Source: Scalesia atractyloides (lineage: Eukaryota > Streptophyta > Magnoliopsida > Asterales > Asteraceae). From it: a stretch of DNA of 64,000 bases. Shown piece by piece: positions 23,463 through 34,254 of this stretch (the stretch's first letter is position 1; each line of letters opens with the position of its first letter). The notes below the pieces were generated by a model. It saw only the letters and a list, made by a program, of their open reading frames with translations, did no database searches and had not been told where the DNA came from. The stretch spans positions 10,780,988 through 10,844,987 of the forward strand of contig CAMTDV010000002.1 of assembly GCA_947069175.1 (NCBI GenBank), given 5' to 3'. The translations under genes were made by a program, and so were the position numbers.

Positions 23463-23872
23463 GGTTAGACACACAGTCCAGCGGTGGACTGTGTGCAAAC
23501 AAAAACGCACGTCACGAGTTCGAATCATACAACGTACCGACTTTCAGAAATACAATATTTTTAGAACTGAATCAGAACAAGTCATAGTATGTTTATAAGA
23601 GGAATATAATCCGTAAGATAAACAGATTAGACACACAGCCCAACTGGTTGGGCTGTGCGCATACGAACCGAAGGACCCGAGTTCGACTCCGGGTCCCTGC
23701 AAGCGGTTCGGCCATTTTAAATCATTTTAATATCAACCCAATAAAAATAACAATTAACTAGTATATATATATAATTAAAACAGAGAATATTTCGGATTAG
23801 ATACGTAGCTCAGTTGGTAGAGCTGCGTGCACGCGTACGAGAGGTCTCGGGTTCGAACCTCACTCAGCGCAC
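23463..23872 (+). repeat. Three tandem tRNA-like modules in 3' LTR
   Basis: Modules start near 23463, 23626 and 23797. Module 2 here has the fully paired CACAGCCCAA-CTGG-TTGGGCTGTG stem, and module 3 keeps both TAGCTCAGTTGG (A box) and GGGTTCGAACC (B box). Confidence 0.75.
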
Positions 23873-25083
23873 ACTTAACCACAGTCCGACCGGTCAACGG
23901 TCAACGGTAAAAAAAGTCAAAATTTTTATTTCTTTTTATTTATTTATTTAATTTAAAAATCAATTAAAAATACTTAAAATAATATTTTTAAAGTTAGAAA
24001 ACGTCCTTAAACTCACAAAAATAAATCTAAAAATCCTATTAAGATTATGAATTAAAAGAATTAATCTCAAATAAAATCCATTTATTTACCGAACCATTTC
24101 GTTATTATGTTAGGTTAGTTTTCCACGTCGATCAAATCCCAAAACTCGTGCGCATCCAACGTCATCAAAAGAACGCACCCAATGTGAGTGAATCTCTACA
24201 AATTCCCCGTTTTAATCACATTTTGGGGTGTATCATGTGTCGTTTAATTCCTTATTATATTTAAACACTTGTGCATCTATCATATCCGTGATCAAATGTG
24301 TATGTATCAATTGTTGTGTGAATTATGTTAGATTGAAGTTATCATTTTCAGTACATGCATTTCATTAGGCCCATCAGCTCCCCGTGGGATACGGGTTGAG
24401 TATCAGGTGCCTCATTCGATCGGCTCCGTTTGATTGAGCCTTGATCTCACATACATCATCATCATTCATGTCATTCAATCGGCTCCGTTTGATTGAGCCT
24501 TGATCTCAAATACATCATCATTTATGTCATTTACTCATCCAATGTGGTTTGTGTATTGTTTATTTATATATGTTTGCTCACATGTGATTATTGCACAAAT
24601 TTTCAATATTAAATACAACAAGCAATTAATAACAATGTTTTATCAAGGTTCACTCGCCAACTTTTGTTGACCCAATATCCTCCGTTTTACACATGATACA
24701 GGTGATCCAGTTGAGGCAAGAAACACATAGGAAGACTTAGAAGAATAAATCAGCTTAAATTTTTCAATTGTTTTACTTAGTTTCATTTTCCTTGTAATTT
24801 GTATGGATTTGATTTGAACATTTAAGTTGTAATTTGAATTTAATAAATATGAAACATTTTAGTAAACATCATGAGTTTTGGTGATAACCTAATTATGCCC
24901 CGACTCTTATTCCGCTGCGTGTCGGGATGTGACATCACTGTTATGTAACAATCGTTTGTTTCAAAAGTTAATCATATTATAATTAAAATTTTTAGATTTT
25001 CGTAGTTAATTTTTTATTTTAGAATACTTCATTTTCGGCCATAAAAAAAAATAAACCAAGAAAATAAAAAAATAATGTTCAGC

Positions 25084-25288
25084 CAACCGGTTATTAAACC
25101 GGTTTTTTCCGGTTTTTTAAACCGGTTTTTTTCAAATTATTCGGTTATTTTCAAAACCGCGGTTTTATAACCGGTTAGTAATTTAAAAAAAAAAACCAGG
25201 TTATTCAATAACCGGTTTTTTTAACCAAAAAAACCGAAACCGGTTTTTAACCGTAATCGGTTTAAAAAAACCCGATTTGTACACTCTA
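25084..25288 (-). repeat. hAT right subterminal ACCGGTT array and terminal inverted repeat
   Basis: Many AACCGGTTT/ACCGGTT motifs lead to the right end ATTTGTACACTCTA at 25288, the inverse of the left terminus. Confidence 0.8.
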
Positions 25289-25296
25289 AAGACACG

Positions 25297-25977
25297 TGAC
25301 AAGGTATATGACACACTGTTGGAGCCTGAGTTGATAGCAACGTAAAATTGTTCGTCAACCCTGAGAAAAGTGTTGAGCCAAAAGGAGTCAGAATGGACAC
25401 CACCCAATGGCTCTTATGCTACTTAGCTATATTTCACTTGAATATAATTTCTATATAAATTGTATGAACCTAATGTGTATTTTATATTTTATTCTAGTGA
25501 GATTTTTTGTTGCGATACCTTTCTTATTATCTATACGTTGTTCTTACATTTACAGAAACCAACAATATATTATGTATGTTTTTTAAAAGATGAACATCAA
25601 TGATCATCTGAAAATGACGTCATTTATCTATCTGCAGCAGTTTGTCTATCAGTGTCATCTGTTGGTGATACTTTCATGATAACAACCTCCAATCTTTGAT
25701 GGTTATGTCGCCATCAATAATCTCTCCATAAGATTCATAGGAAAATATGATACCCAACCCATGTTTGTCGACAAAGTATTACCAATGGATCACTGACGGG
25801 ATACCAAAGGATTAATCCATTCCTAAAAGTATTTATTTTTGTAATGTATTTTAGGGTTTACGTTTTATGTGTATACTCGCACATGTCGTTAAGTTATATG
25901 TGCATAATCGCTAAATATTTTGTATATGGGATTATGAGGTTCAAATACCATTAAGTGTCACACTAAAATGTTTACAG
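25297..25977. other. Non-coding flank right of the hAT
   Basis: This continues the sequence interrupted at 10014 (GACAAGGTATATGACAC beside GAAGGTATATGAAAAC on the left). No gene or element end is recognised. Confidence 0.4.
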
Positions 25978-25978
25978 C

Positions 25979-26161
25979 TATGGTTGTAAAAGTCCCGTCT
26001 AGGCTCTGAGTACTCCCCAAGTACTTGCTACAAGGTAGGTTACCGAGGCCGAGTACTGCTCGCCTAGGCCAATTACTCCCCGAGTAATCTCTGCCTAGGC
26101 CGAGTACTTCCCAAATACTCCTGAATCCGACTAGGAAGCGTCTAGCGACTTTTTAAACCAT
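25979..26161. mobile_element. Candidate MITE with GAGTACT-rich interior
   Basis: Ends are imperfect inverted repeats: ATGGTTGTAAAAGTC on the left against ATGGTTTAAAAAGTCG read from the right. The interior repeats CCTAGGCCGAGTACT and ACTCCCCGAGTAA. Flanks GTTTACAG and GGTTACAT are similar but not identical, so the target duplication is uncertain. No coding capacity. Confidence 0.45.
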
Positions 26162-26289
26162 GGGTTACATCTCTACATTTTTATTTTTTGAAAAGCAACA
26201 ATACATTTAAGTGAAAATATCATTTGAAAAAATATCATTCCAATGTAACACCCAAAATACAATAAAACGTTGATATTTAGTGATGAACT

Positions 26290-26570
26290 AGTGCTATTTC
26301 TCCACACTAAGTGGTGAGAATTCGATTGATATCGATATTGGTCCGCTATAGTACCGACGCTCTCTATATCGACAAAAAAAGAAAGCAAAAGAAATAAAGT
26401 TTTATTTACCAAAAAAGATATCCTCACATGTTTTGTATGATAAAAAATCATAAAAACAAATACTGGTACCAACTCCGAAAATTTCAATATCAGTGCCGAA
26501 TGCTGATGATCGGTTGAAATAGGTTCAATTCGTCACAATACCGGTACAACATCGATGCTTGCTACAACTT
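26290..26570. repeat. Dispersed TACCGACGCT / ATACCGGTAC repeat cluster
   Basis: Contains GATATCGATATTGG, AGTACCGACGCTC and ATACCGGTACAACATCGATG, the same diverged vocabulary as at 5770 and 27780. Confidence 0.45.
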
Positions 26571-27409
26571 ATAATACCAAAAAAAGTTAACGAACGTAAA
26601 TTATAATAAAAAGATGAAATTGAATAATAAATATAATATACTACTAAAAATAATAGAACAAATGCTAATAAATTAAATTTATTTGTATAATGAATTTTCA
26701 AAATTTTTCTAATACTGTTCATGATCACTTAATATTAATATGTATAATAATATTAATATGTATAATAATAACATAATATATATATATATATTATATATAT
26801 ATATATAAATTTATATATTTGTATATAATATTTTTTTATTAAGTTCTTTTTTTAAATCTTTTTTATGAATATATTTATTTTATAATAAAACTATTTACTT
26901 TTTGTTAGTAACTTGCAGAAATACCATACTACACAACGGGTTTTGATCGATATCAATGCGGTTTAGTTGAAAATGTCACATGCACATATTAGATATCAAG
27001 TCGCTCACATGACATTAAAGCTAAAAAAATATAAGTTCCCATCATTTTTATATGTACACACCTAAATTATACTAATCTATTAATCATTGATACGATCAAT
27101 AATATTAATATAAATACAATTAATTATATTATAAAATTAAATTATATATCTATTAATGTGATAAATAAATTGTATTAATGAAATAGTAACTTAAATAATA
27201 TAAAAGGTGTTATAAAAATAATAGAGGGGAATGAAATAAAAAGATGAGAAAAAAAGATTGTAGGATTAAGTTATATATCTATCAGTCAGTTTACAAAAAA
27301 TAATATTTATAAATGTTATAAAAAGATAATAACAGGGAAAGAAATAAAAAGAAAAGAAAAAAAAGATTATAGGATTATGTTATATATCTGTCAGACATTA
27401 TAAAAAATA
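26571..27409. other. AT-rich intergenic DNA, no gene recognised
   Basis: Very AT-rich. Contains a TA-rich palindromic run at about 26772-26815 (ATATATATATATTATATATA) and two similar 'AAAGAAATAAAAAGA' patches near 27230-27385. Nothing coding. Confidence 0.6.
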
Positions 27410-27538
27410 TTATATAATATATTATATTATATTATATTATATTATATTATATTATATTATATTATATTATATTATATTATATTATATTATATTATATTAT
27501 ATTATATTATATTATATTATATTATATTATATTATATT
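27410..27538. repeat. (ATTAT)n pentanucleotide microsatellite
   Basis: About 24 perfect ATTAT units in a row. Confidence 0.95.
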
Positions 27539-27779
27539 AATAGCAAAACCTAAACAATTTAGAAGATGCTATAAAAATAATAATAATGAAAGAAATATAA
27601 AGAAAACCAAAAAAATAATAAGGAAAAACTAAAAGGAAAAATATCAAGTAAAACAAATGGTCAAATTGAAATTGACAAGTAAAAAAATGGTAAAATTGAA
27701 ATTGAAGAATAAGAGTACTATTTATCAAACTTGAAATTGTTATATACTAGTGTGATTCTTTCTTGTTTTTCTTCGGACC

Positions 27780-28300
27780 TTTGGTCATTATCAGTATAGT
27801 TCATTACAGTAACAGTACGATACCGGCACTCGACATAGCAATCCTTGCTAATTGACACATTTTTTACATCAATTAAATGCCCACAAAAACGAATATCTAT
27901 ACCGAAGCTGGTGTTGTTTGGTCTTTATCTGTTCGTTACGATACCGGTATCGTACAGACACTCGATATAGCTTACAAAACCAAAAAATACTTTACTGCGA
28001 ATATTAATCTGTGTTCAATGAATTTTATACCGGCACGTCAAGAATTCTTTAAAACAAATACGGTACCGTTACCGATGTTGTTTGTCAATCTATGTTCGGT
28101 TTGTAATGTTAAAAAAAAATCAACTATATATGACTCGTTCGAATACCGATGTTGTTTGGTCGATATATGTTTAGTTAGTGATGATCAATAAAAGCAACTA
28201 TATATGACTCGTTCGAATACCGTTGTTGTTTGGTCGGTATATGCGTTGTTCGTGATGAATAAAAAATCAACTATATATGACACGTTCGAGTAGAACTTTT
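27780..28300. repeat. Tandem array around GTTGTTTGGTCGRTATATG, about 75-bp period
   Basis: The last three units (about 28119, 28193 and 28270) share CAACTATATATGACTCGTTC, AATACCG and TTGTTTGGTCG. Earlier, more diverged units start near 27890 and 28045. The GATACCGGTATCG text links the array to the dispersed repeat at 5770 and 26290. The 104-residue open frame across 27877-28191 is a by-product. Confidence 0.65.
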
Positions 28301-29744
28301 ATCAAATGTTACATAATAATAATAGGCATATGATGATGTTAATAATAAAAAAAACTATACCAATGATATACGATACTGGTAGCGATGTTCAGATGATATC
28401 AGTAATATTAAAAGAAAAAAATCATTAAAAATTTAAAATTAATTAAATATGTTTAAGGTTAAAAGTAAATATAATAATAATCTATGGTATTATTGAAATA
28501 GTAAAAATATGAAAGAAAAACTATATATATGATTATAAAAAGAAATTACTATTAATGATCACTTTCTAATTATATATATAATTTCTAATTATATATAAAA
28601 TATATAATAATATAATTTTTATTAATTAAGTATTTATCTTTAACTACTATTCATTTAATAATTTCTAAAGTTAATTACATTCATCGATCTTTGGAAAATT
28701 TCATTTTTCATACCTAGGTATTAAAAAATTTACATATATCCATATTAGTCACTCAAGTCCTTATGATTTTATTCTTAGGATGGATGGACGCTATAGCATT
28801 CGTATCTATCCCTCATCCTTAACCATATAATTTTAACTAAAAACTACATTTTTATAAAATTCTTTATCAATTTTAATTAAATAATACTTCTTGTTTCTTC
28901 TTTTTATTATTTTTCTCTTACTTCCACTTATATCCACCCATAAAAATCTTTAAAAAAAGAAATGGGGATTAACAATAAGAAATGAATTTGAAGGATTGAT
29001 TTGTTATCCCTTATTTATATGGAAAGTAAAATGTCATTTTCGTCAATGAGTTTTGGGTACTTTTGCAACTTTCATTCAAAGGATTTTTTTGATATGTGAA
29101 TCCAAAATTTTAAAATCTTGTCATTTTCATCCATCGAATTAACTTCTTTGGTTTATTTTGCTAACTTGAAGAATATTTTAGCTAGCTAAAGTACAAGTTT
29201 ATAATACATAGATACATCATATCTCTATATAAAAACACAAACCCTGTTTTCATTTTGTTATTTGCTTTTCGATTTTTTTTCACCTTCTATATAAAAACCA
29301 AACTCTATTTGAAGAAGTAAAATACATGAAAAAGTGTAAAAACATTCAAAACTTTTGCTTATATAAAGTTTCTGTCAGATTTAATGATAAATTATTATAA
29401 AATAGACATGTGACTAATTTCTTATATATTTAATGGTTGGTAATATAAAAACATGTCGGATTTTTACATATGAGCATCTGGGATCATCACCCTATTTAAA
29501 AAATAAATTTGTTTGTTGTGATTTCTTTTTTTTAGTTGTTAAATATATCCATCGTTGCGTGGTGCTTTAAGAAGAATTGTAAATTAAACATATAGATTTC
29601 TAGATGCTGACGTCGGTAACACGATTCTTGTGTTTTAGAAAATTATTTCGTCAGCATGTAAACGCCAACTAAAATGAGCGTCAAGACTTCTGTAACGTAA
29701 TTTCTATTTATTTATAGCATACACTTATACAATTATTAACTTGG
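28301..29744. other. AT-rich intergenic DNA, no gene recognised
   Basis: No coding domain, RNA gene or clear element end. The right boundary is the Copia LTR at 29745. Confidence 0.6.
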
Positions 29745-29979
29745 TGTTGTAAAACAACGGCTTATTAGCAACCAATATACAATTATAATAAACATAAGAA
29801 AACAAGACTATATAGATCATGTAGAGAACAAAAATATGAAAAATAAGGGAATGAGAATCCTTCTTATTGATATTAACATAATATACAAATGCCAAGGCAT
29901 TATGACATTCATACAAACATAAATGTAATATGGGAGTTGGTAATGTGGATAGTCACTAATATATAATATATTTATAACA
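29745..29979 (-). repeat. Short Copia-type LTR, minus strand
   Basis: Bounded by TGTTGTAAAAC and TTTATAACA (TG...CA), 235 bp. Purine-rich AATGGGAAG abuts it on its internal side when read on the minus strand, as a polypurine tract should. It is therefore the 3' LTR of a minus-strand element; the 5' partner is not in the window. Confidence 0.6.
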
Positions 29980-31346
29980 CTTCCCATTGATTATCCACAC
30001 GTGATAAAAGAAAGGGGTACATTATTATTTCAATACGCTTGGAGATACTGCCTCGTGAAAAACCTTACCAGGAAAACCCAGTGGGACAAAGCTTCAGCAA
30101 AGGGAAAAAGAGCGTAACGCGTATTGTCTCCCCCTGATACTTCTGGATCAGGTACGTTGCCTCGTTAAAACCTTATTAAGAAAACCCAATGGGATAAAAC
30201 TTAGTGAAGGGAAAAGAGTGTAACTTCCCTCATTATAATATGTATCATTTAAGTAACAGATGCAAATCTTCTACGTTGCTGAAAACTTTTGTAGTTTGCG
30301 ATTTGTCGCTTGATCCCTTAATGTGCAATCCTTAATGAACATTGATTTATAATCTTCTCTAGTTGCCTTCTTTTGTAAGTAGATCCCATAAGATCCATGA
30401 ATGTGTTTTGTTACATTACTTGCATTTACAAAACTAACCAAACTTGTTGAGGGGTTAGTAAAATATGAACCCATATTGTTTGTCCCTTTAAGAGTATAGA
30501 AAACATAAGTTTTACCCATTACATTATCTCCTCATTATACACAGTTATATCCTGTCAATAAATTCATAATATATGTTAGTGAATAACTAGCAAGATATAT
30601 TAATATAGTTTGTATTTAATAATGGTACTTCTGGACAATGATCTTGGCTTCTTTGGTACGAGATGATAAGAGGTATTTTCTATATCAACTATATGGACAT
30701 CATTAAATGTATTTACACCATAAACTTTGTCCGTATGAAAATGCCCACCATCTTCTACATGTATTATGATTGATGGACAATAATACAATTGCTTGTTCTA
30801 CATATTGAGCCATAAATTTGCAATACCATTTATAGTTTGGAAATTATTACTTTAATATTTGAGCTCATTTTGATCTCGTCAGGAGAGTCAATGACATCAC
30901 CAACATTTATAGTGATACTTGTAGACCTTATATTGTTCTTTTAATGAAAGCACATGGACCAACTACACCATATGTATTTCTCATCTCCGAGCTCACCAGT
31001 GAGTCTTATATCACAATCGATTTGACTATTTTAGTCCATACATATCTTGTAAACTTTGTAGAACATTTCTTGAGGTTTTCATATCTATGCTTAGATATTT
31101 ATAATTCATCACAAACTTCTTTCCATCTTTGACTATATAGGTGTATGTGTATACACTTTAGGAGTTGTCTTATAACTTTCTTGTTTAAATATTGATTTCT
31201 ATATCATATCTTCAAAATCCAAATTGTACCTTCTCTTAGTTTATTGAGATATGAAAATCACCGAGTATAATTTCTTCTATGCATGTCAATTGGTGTACAA
31301 GAGATATATCATTAAGATGTTTTAATTAACTTTAAGAATTCAATCA
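29980..31346 (-). pseudogene. Decayed Ty1/Copia 3' end
   Basis: On the minus strand YTLKGTNNMGSYFTNPST (within 30390-30519) resembles the end of a Copia reverse transcriptase domain. The conserved non-coding text CAGGAAAACCCAGTGGGAC and TGCCTCGTTAAAACC near 30050-30190 is typical of Tork-like Copia 3' regions. RNase H motifs cannot be followed: the reading is deleted or frameshifted. Another open frame at 30600-30788 has no domain I recognise. The element is cut off by the TRIM at 31347. Confidence 0.45.
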
Positions 31347-31748
31347 TGTAACAGCCCAGCGTAACCGCACCATGATATTATCCGCTTTGGTAGCCAGCAC
31401 GCCCTCAGTGCCTGCCGCTCACGGTTTTAAAACGTGTCATGATGGTAAAGGTATCCAGCCCCTTATAAGGAAGCCGTTGTTCCCATTCACAGCTGATGTG
31501 GGATATCACAATCCACCCCCCTTAAGGGGTCCAGCGTCCTCGCGGGACCTGGCACCACCGGTCCGGCCCTGGCTCTGATACCATCTGTAATAGCCCAGCG
31601 TAACCGCACCATGATATTGTCCGCTTTGGCAGCCAGCACGCCCTTAGCGCCTGCCCTCACGGTTTTAAAACGCGTCATGATGGTGAAGGTATCCAGCCCC
31701 TTATAAGGAAGCCTTTGTTCCCCTTCACAACTGATGTGGGATATCACA
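31347..31748 (-). mobile_element. TRIM (miniature LTR element)
   Basis: Two direct repeats, 31347-31510 and 31586-31748, run TGTAA(C/T)AGCCCAGCG to GTGGGATATCACA. Read on the minus strand this is an LTR TGTGATATCCCACATC...GGGCTGTTACA followed by TGGTATCAGAGCC, a primer-binding site for initiator methionine tRNA. After about 75 bp of internal DNA, purine-rich AGGGGGGTGGATT precedes the second LTR. This is the classic plant TRIM layout, with no coding capacity. Flanking 5-mers AATCA and ATGTG do not match, so one side was probably rearranged. Confidence 0.85.
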
Positions 31749-31759
31749 ATGTGACAGTT

Positions 31760-31771
31760 TGGTATCAAAGC
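31760..31771 (+). other. Primer-binding site of the Gypsy remnant
   Basis: TGGTATCAAAGC, a one-base variant of the complement of initiator methionine tRNA, three bases after the LTR end TGTGACA. Confidence 0.7.
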
Positions 31772-32375
31772 CACTGGTTATAGTGAACTAGGTTTTAAAA
31801 AGTTTTTGTAAAACCAGACTATAACCGAATCAATTCCGAAAACGACCATGACACTGCGCTCCAGATTGCAAGGTTCATCTTTTAAATATCGCATACACCA
31901 TACATTTAGCATATACATACGCATTGCATTGTATATAGTCACACACACCGCATTATAGTACGAATTCATGTGTTATCTATTTTATACTATGATGAATCAT
32001 TAGTATGATTTTACTTTTAAATCTTTTGTAATCTCCGTCGTTTTGACAACACTCTCTTTTGACATTTGTATATGAGGATCTCTTGATACAAGTTAGAAAG
32101 AATTGGGGTGAACATGCAAACCGAATTATCATTACGGGTGCACACGTAATAATAATTGGGAGTGCATGTGAGTCCCAGTGAGACCAGGCGTGTGTAAAGG
32201 GATTCTGACCCATTATCTGACATAATTGGGGAAGATATCCATGGGAGCCATGTCAATGATGGACTCCTACCTAACCTAAACTATACTCTTATCTTTTCTT
32301 GTCTACTCGTACTGAATATGGAAATATTATGCATTACATATTTTTCTTGTGTTGGTATCTTCTGGATGTAGAATC
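31772..32375 (+). other. Untranslated leader of the Gypsy remnant
   Basis: Lies between the primer-binding site and the gag ATG. Minus-strand open frames here show no domain. Nothing else is recognised. Confidence 0.55.
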
Positions 32376-33570
32376 ATGAGTGGACGCGGTAGAGCTAACA
32401 TGACTCAGGCCTAGATCCAAGCTCTAATCAAGGCACGGGTTGCCGAAGCTTTAGCAGCACAGCAACAGCAACCACAACCTGCTCAACCTCGAGCTTGTAC
32501 CTTCAAGACGTTTATGGCTTGCAAGCCTCACTCTTTTAATGGCACAGAAGGAGCGGTGGGTCTTCTTCACTGGATCGAGAAAGTAGAGTCCGTCTTTGAG
32601 ATGTGTTATTGTCCAGTTAAGAATCGGGTCAAGTACGCAACCGGTACTTTAGAAGGCAACGCACTCTCGTGGTGGAACGCACAGATTCAGATGCTTGGGT
32701 TGGCGGCTGCCAATGCTACCCCGTGGAACGATTTCAAGAATCTGATAAGGGAGGAATACTGTCACAGGGACGACATTCAAAAATTGGAAGTGGAATATTA
32801 CAACCAAAAGATGATCGGGTCCGATATCGAAGCTTACACGAAGAGGTCCAATGATTTAGTTGGTCTCTGTCCTAACATGTCCCAGCCTGCCTACAAAGGT
32901 ATCGAGCTTTACCTCAAAGGTTTAGCCCCTGATATCCAAAGCTTGGTGACTTCAGCTAACCTTCCCACTATTCAGCAAGTTATCCGTTTAGCACATCGCC
33001 TCACAAATCAAGTAGTCGAGCAGGGCAAGTTGCCCAATCGAAACACTACCGCTTCTGACACCTCAAACAACAACAAACGCAAGTGGAACGACTCAGACAA
33101 AGCCTCTAACTCTAGCCAGCAATAGAAGAGGACTGATAACAACAACAGTCGCAACTTCAACCAGTCTTCTGCTACTAACCAGAATCAAGGCTCCAACCAG
33201 AATCAAGGCTCCAACCAGAATCAGCATTCGTACGCTGGTAACAGCCGAAGTGCAACAAGTGTAACTATCATCACTATGGGCAGTGTACTAGAGCATGTCA
33301 GAGATGCGAGAAGGTAGGCCATATGGCGAAAGATTGCAGAGCTCTGTTCCCAAAACAACAGCAGCAACAGCAACCGCAACAACAGCAACATTGGCAACAG
33401 CCACAACAGCATCAAAGTAAGCGAAAGGGTTGCTTTCAGTGTGGAAGTGAGGGTCACTTGAAGAGGGATTGCCCGCAACTAAACAACAACGACAACAATG
33501 GCGGAAATGGTGCTTGCGGGAGAGCATTTACGACTGGCGCGGGTGACGCCAGGAACGATAACACTTTGTG
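32376..33570 (+). pseudogene. gag: Gypsy gag with two zinc knuckles, broken
   Basis: The likely start MSGRGRANMTQA is followed by TAG at 32412-32414. The capsid region then reads open: MACKPHSFNGTEGAVGLLHW, NALSWWNAQIQ, LYLKGLAPDIQ, ending in an Asn/Gln-rich linker and TAG at 33123. After a frameshift come a first knuckle (RACQRCEKVGHMAKDC), a glutamine-rich stretch (33352-33420) and a second knuckle (CFQCGSEGHLKRDC). It belongs to the same broad Gypsy gag family as 15782 and 55558 but is clearly a different lineage. Confidence 0.85.
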
Positions 33571-33859
33571 ATTGGTAAGTTTTCTGTAAGTAATCTTTTC
33601 GTTTCTGTTCTATTCGATTCTAGTGCCGATTGAAGTTTCGTGTCCTTAAAGTTTGGTGGACTGTTAGGATTGACTCCAAACCTCTCTTGAAAACAAAATA
33701 CATTAAGAAATTGGTTGACGGTCAGCCGAGTGAAACATCCCATAATTTTTATGCTAGGTGCAAACTCGATCTTTAGATCTGGTGTTTGACATTGACCTCC
33801 TTACTGTTACTCTTAGTAGTTTTGATGAAGTCATTTAACATTCCTTTCACCCTTCCGTG
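33571..33859 (+). pseudogene. Protease remnant, rest of pol deleted
   Basis: VSVLFDSSAD (near 33606-33634) corresponds to the Gypsy protease active site, but the DSG glycine is Ser and the next codon is a stop. Fragments of the following protease text can be traced to about 33800. Then the sequence passes directly to the 3' UTR, so the reverse transcriptase, RNase H and integrase regions are deleted. Confidence 0.65.
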
Positions 33860-34011
33860 ACGAAATTTGGGAAAATTTCAGGACGAAATTACTTTCAATT
33901 TTGGGATGATGTGGTACCCGAGGAAAATCCACAGTCATCTTAACTCGTCTTTCACTTTCCTGTGTCTACTTATCAAATTTCATGACAAAATTTATTTCAA
34001 CTTGAGGATGA
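33860..34011 (+). repeat. Duplicated 3'-UTR and polypurine end
   Basis: Two similar passages end in a purine tract and GATGATGTG: GACGAAATTACTTTCAATTT then GGGATGATGTGGTACC (about 33883-33919), and GACAAAATTTATTTCAACTT then GAGGATGATGTGACAACC (about 33984-34021). The second abuts the LTR. The first looks like an old copy of the same internal/LTR junction. Confidence 0.6.
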
Positions 34012-34214
34012 TGTGACAACCCATAACTTTGAGGTAAAAACCCGTTTGTTTCACTTTTATAAATCAAACCATACACTTTTATTATTTGTTGAAGTAATTA
34101 TAAATTTATCGATATCGTGTTGAACCGACCCGAACCGTATGAACCGAAGCATGTCTCGCTTGTCGATCTATCCCACTAGTGTAACTCGAAACTTATGAGG
34201 CCCGAACCATAACT

Positions 34215-34254
<40 letters not shown>

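Larger units (their letters stand above)
12735..24934 (+). mobile_element. Ty3/Gypsy retrotransposon inside the hAT, with a hAT segment upstream of its 3' LTR
   Basis: Two LTRs (12735-15311 and 22352-24934, about 2.58 kb each) bound gag and pol in Gypsy order: protease, reverse transcriptase, RNase H, integrase. Flanks TCACC (12730-12734) and TCACT (24935-24939) are a likely 5-bp target duplication with one change. The integrase end (GPF module, then WEREDSMREKYPHLF) suggests a Tekay/Del-like chromovirus. Two abnormalities: the primer-binding site and leader after the 5' LTR are missing, and the 3' UTR and polypurine tract are replaced by 1.9 kb of hAT transposase sequence (20433-22351). The block 10814-15311 is thus repeated at 20433-24934. 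Confidence 0.9.
22352..24934 (+). repeat. 3' LTR of the hAT-nested Gypsy element
   Basis: Collinear with 12735-15311 and, by eye, about 1% different. Ends TGTAACATC...GGATGTGACA. Its left flank TCACC equals the flank of the 5' LTR because the upstream hAT DNA is duplicated too. After the right end the hAT 3' UTR resumes at TCACTGTTATG. Confidence 0.9.
10023..25288 (+). mobile_element. hAT DNA transposon carrying a nested Gypsy element
   Basis: The left terminus TAGAGATGTACAAA and the inverted right terminus (TAGAGTGTACAAA read from 25288) form imperfect terminal inverted repeats. Eight-base flanks AAAACACG (10015-10022) and AAGACACG (25289-25296) match at 7 of 8 positions, as expected for a hAT target duplication with one later mutation. 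Inside each end lie many ACCGGTT subterminal motifs. A TATA box, leader and ATG precede a broken hAT transposase with BED finger, catalytic-domain motifs and C-terminal dimerisation region. Its 15.3-kb length is due to the Gypsy insertion at 12735-24934 and an internal duplication of the transposase 3' half. It is dead as it stands. Confidence 0.85.

Noticed and set aside
27877..28191. 104-residue open frame as a gene
   Set aside because: It follows a tandem repeat with about 75-bp period, with no start context or domain.
31347..31748. Cassandra-type TRIM with 5S rRNA
   Set aside because: I looked for 5S-like internal promoter text in the LTRs and did not find it; ends and primer-binding site fit an ordinary TRIM.
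31372..31774. Open frames of 68 and 95 residues
   Set aside because: They are inside the TRIM LTRs, which are non-coding direct repeats.
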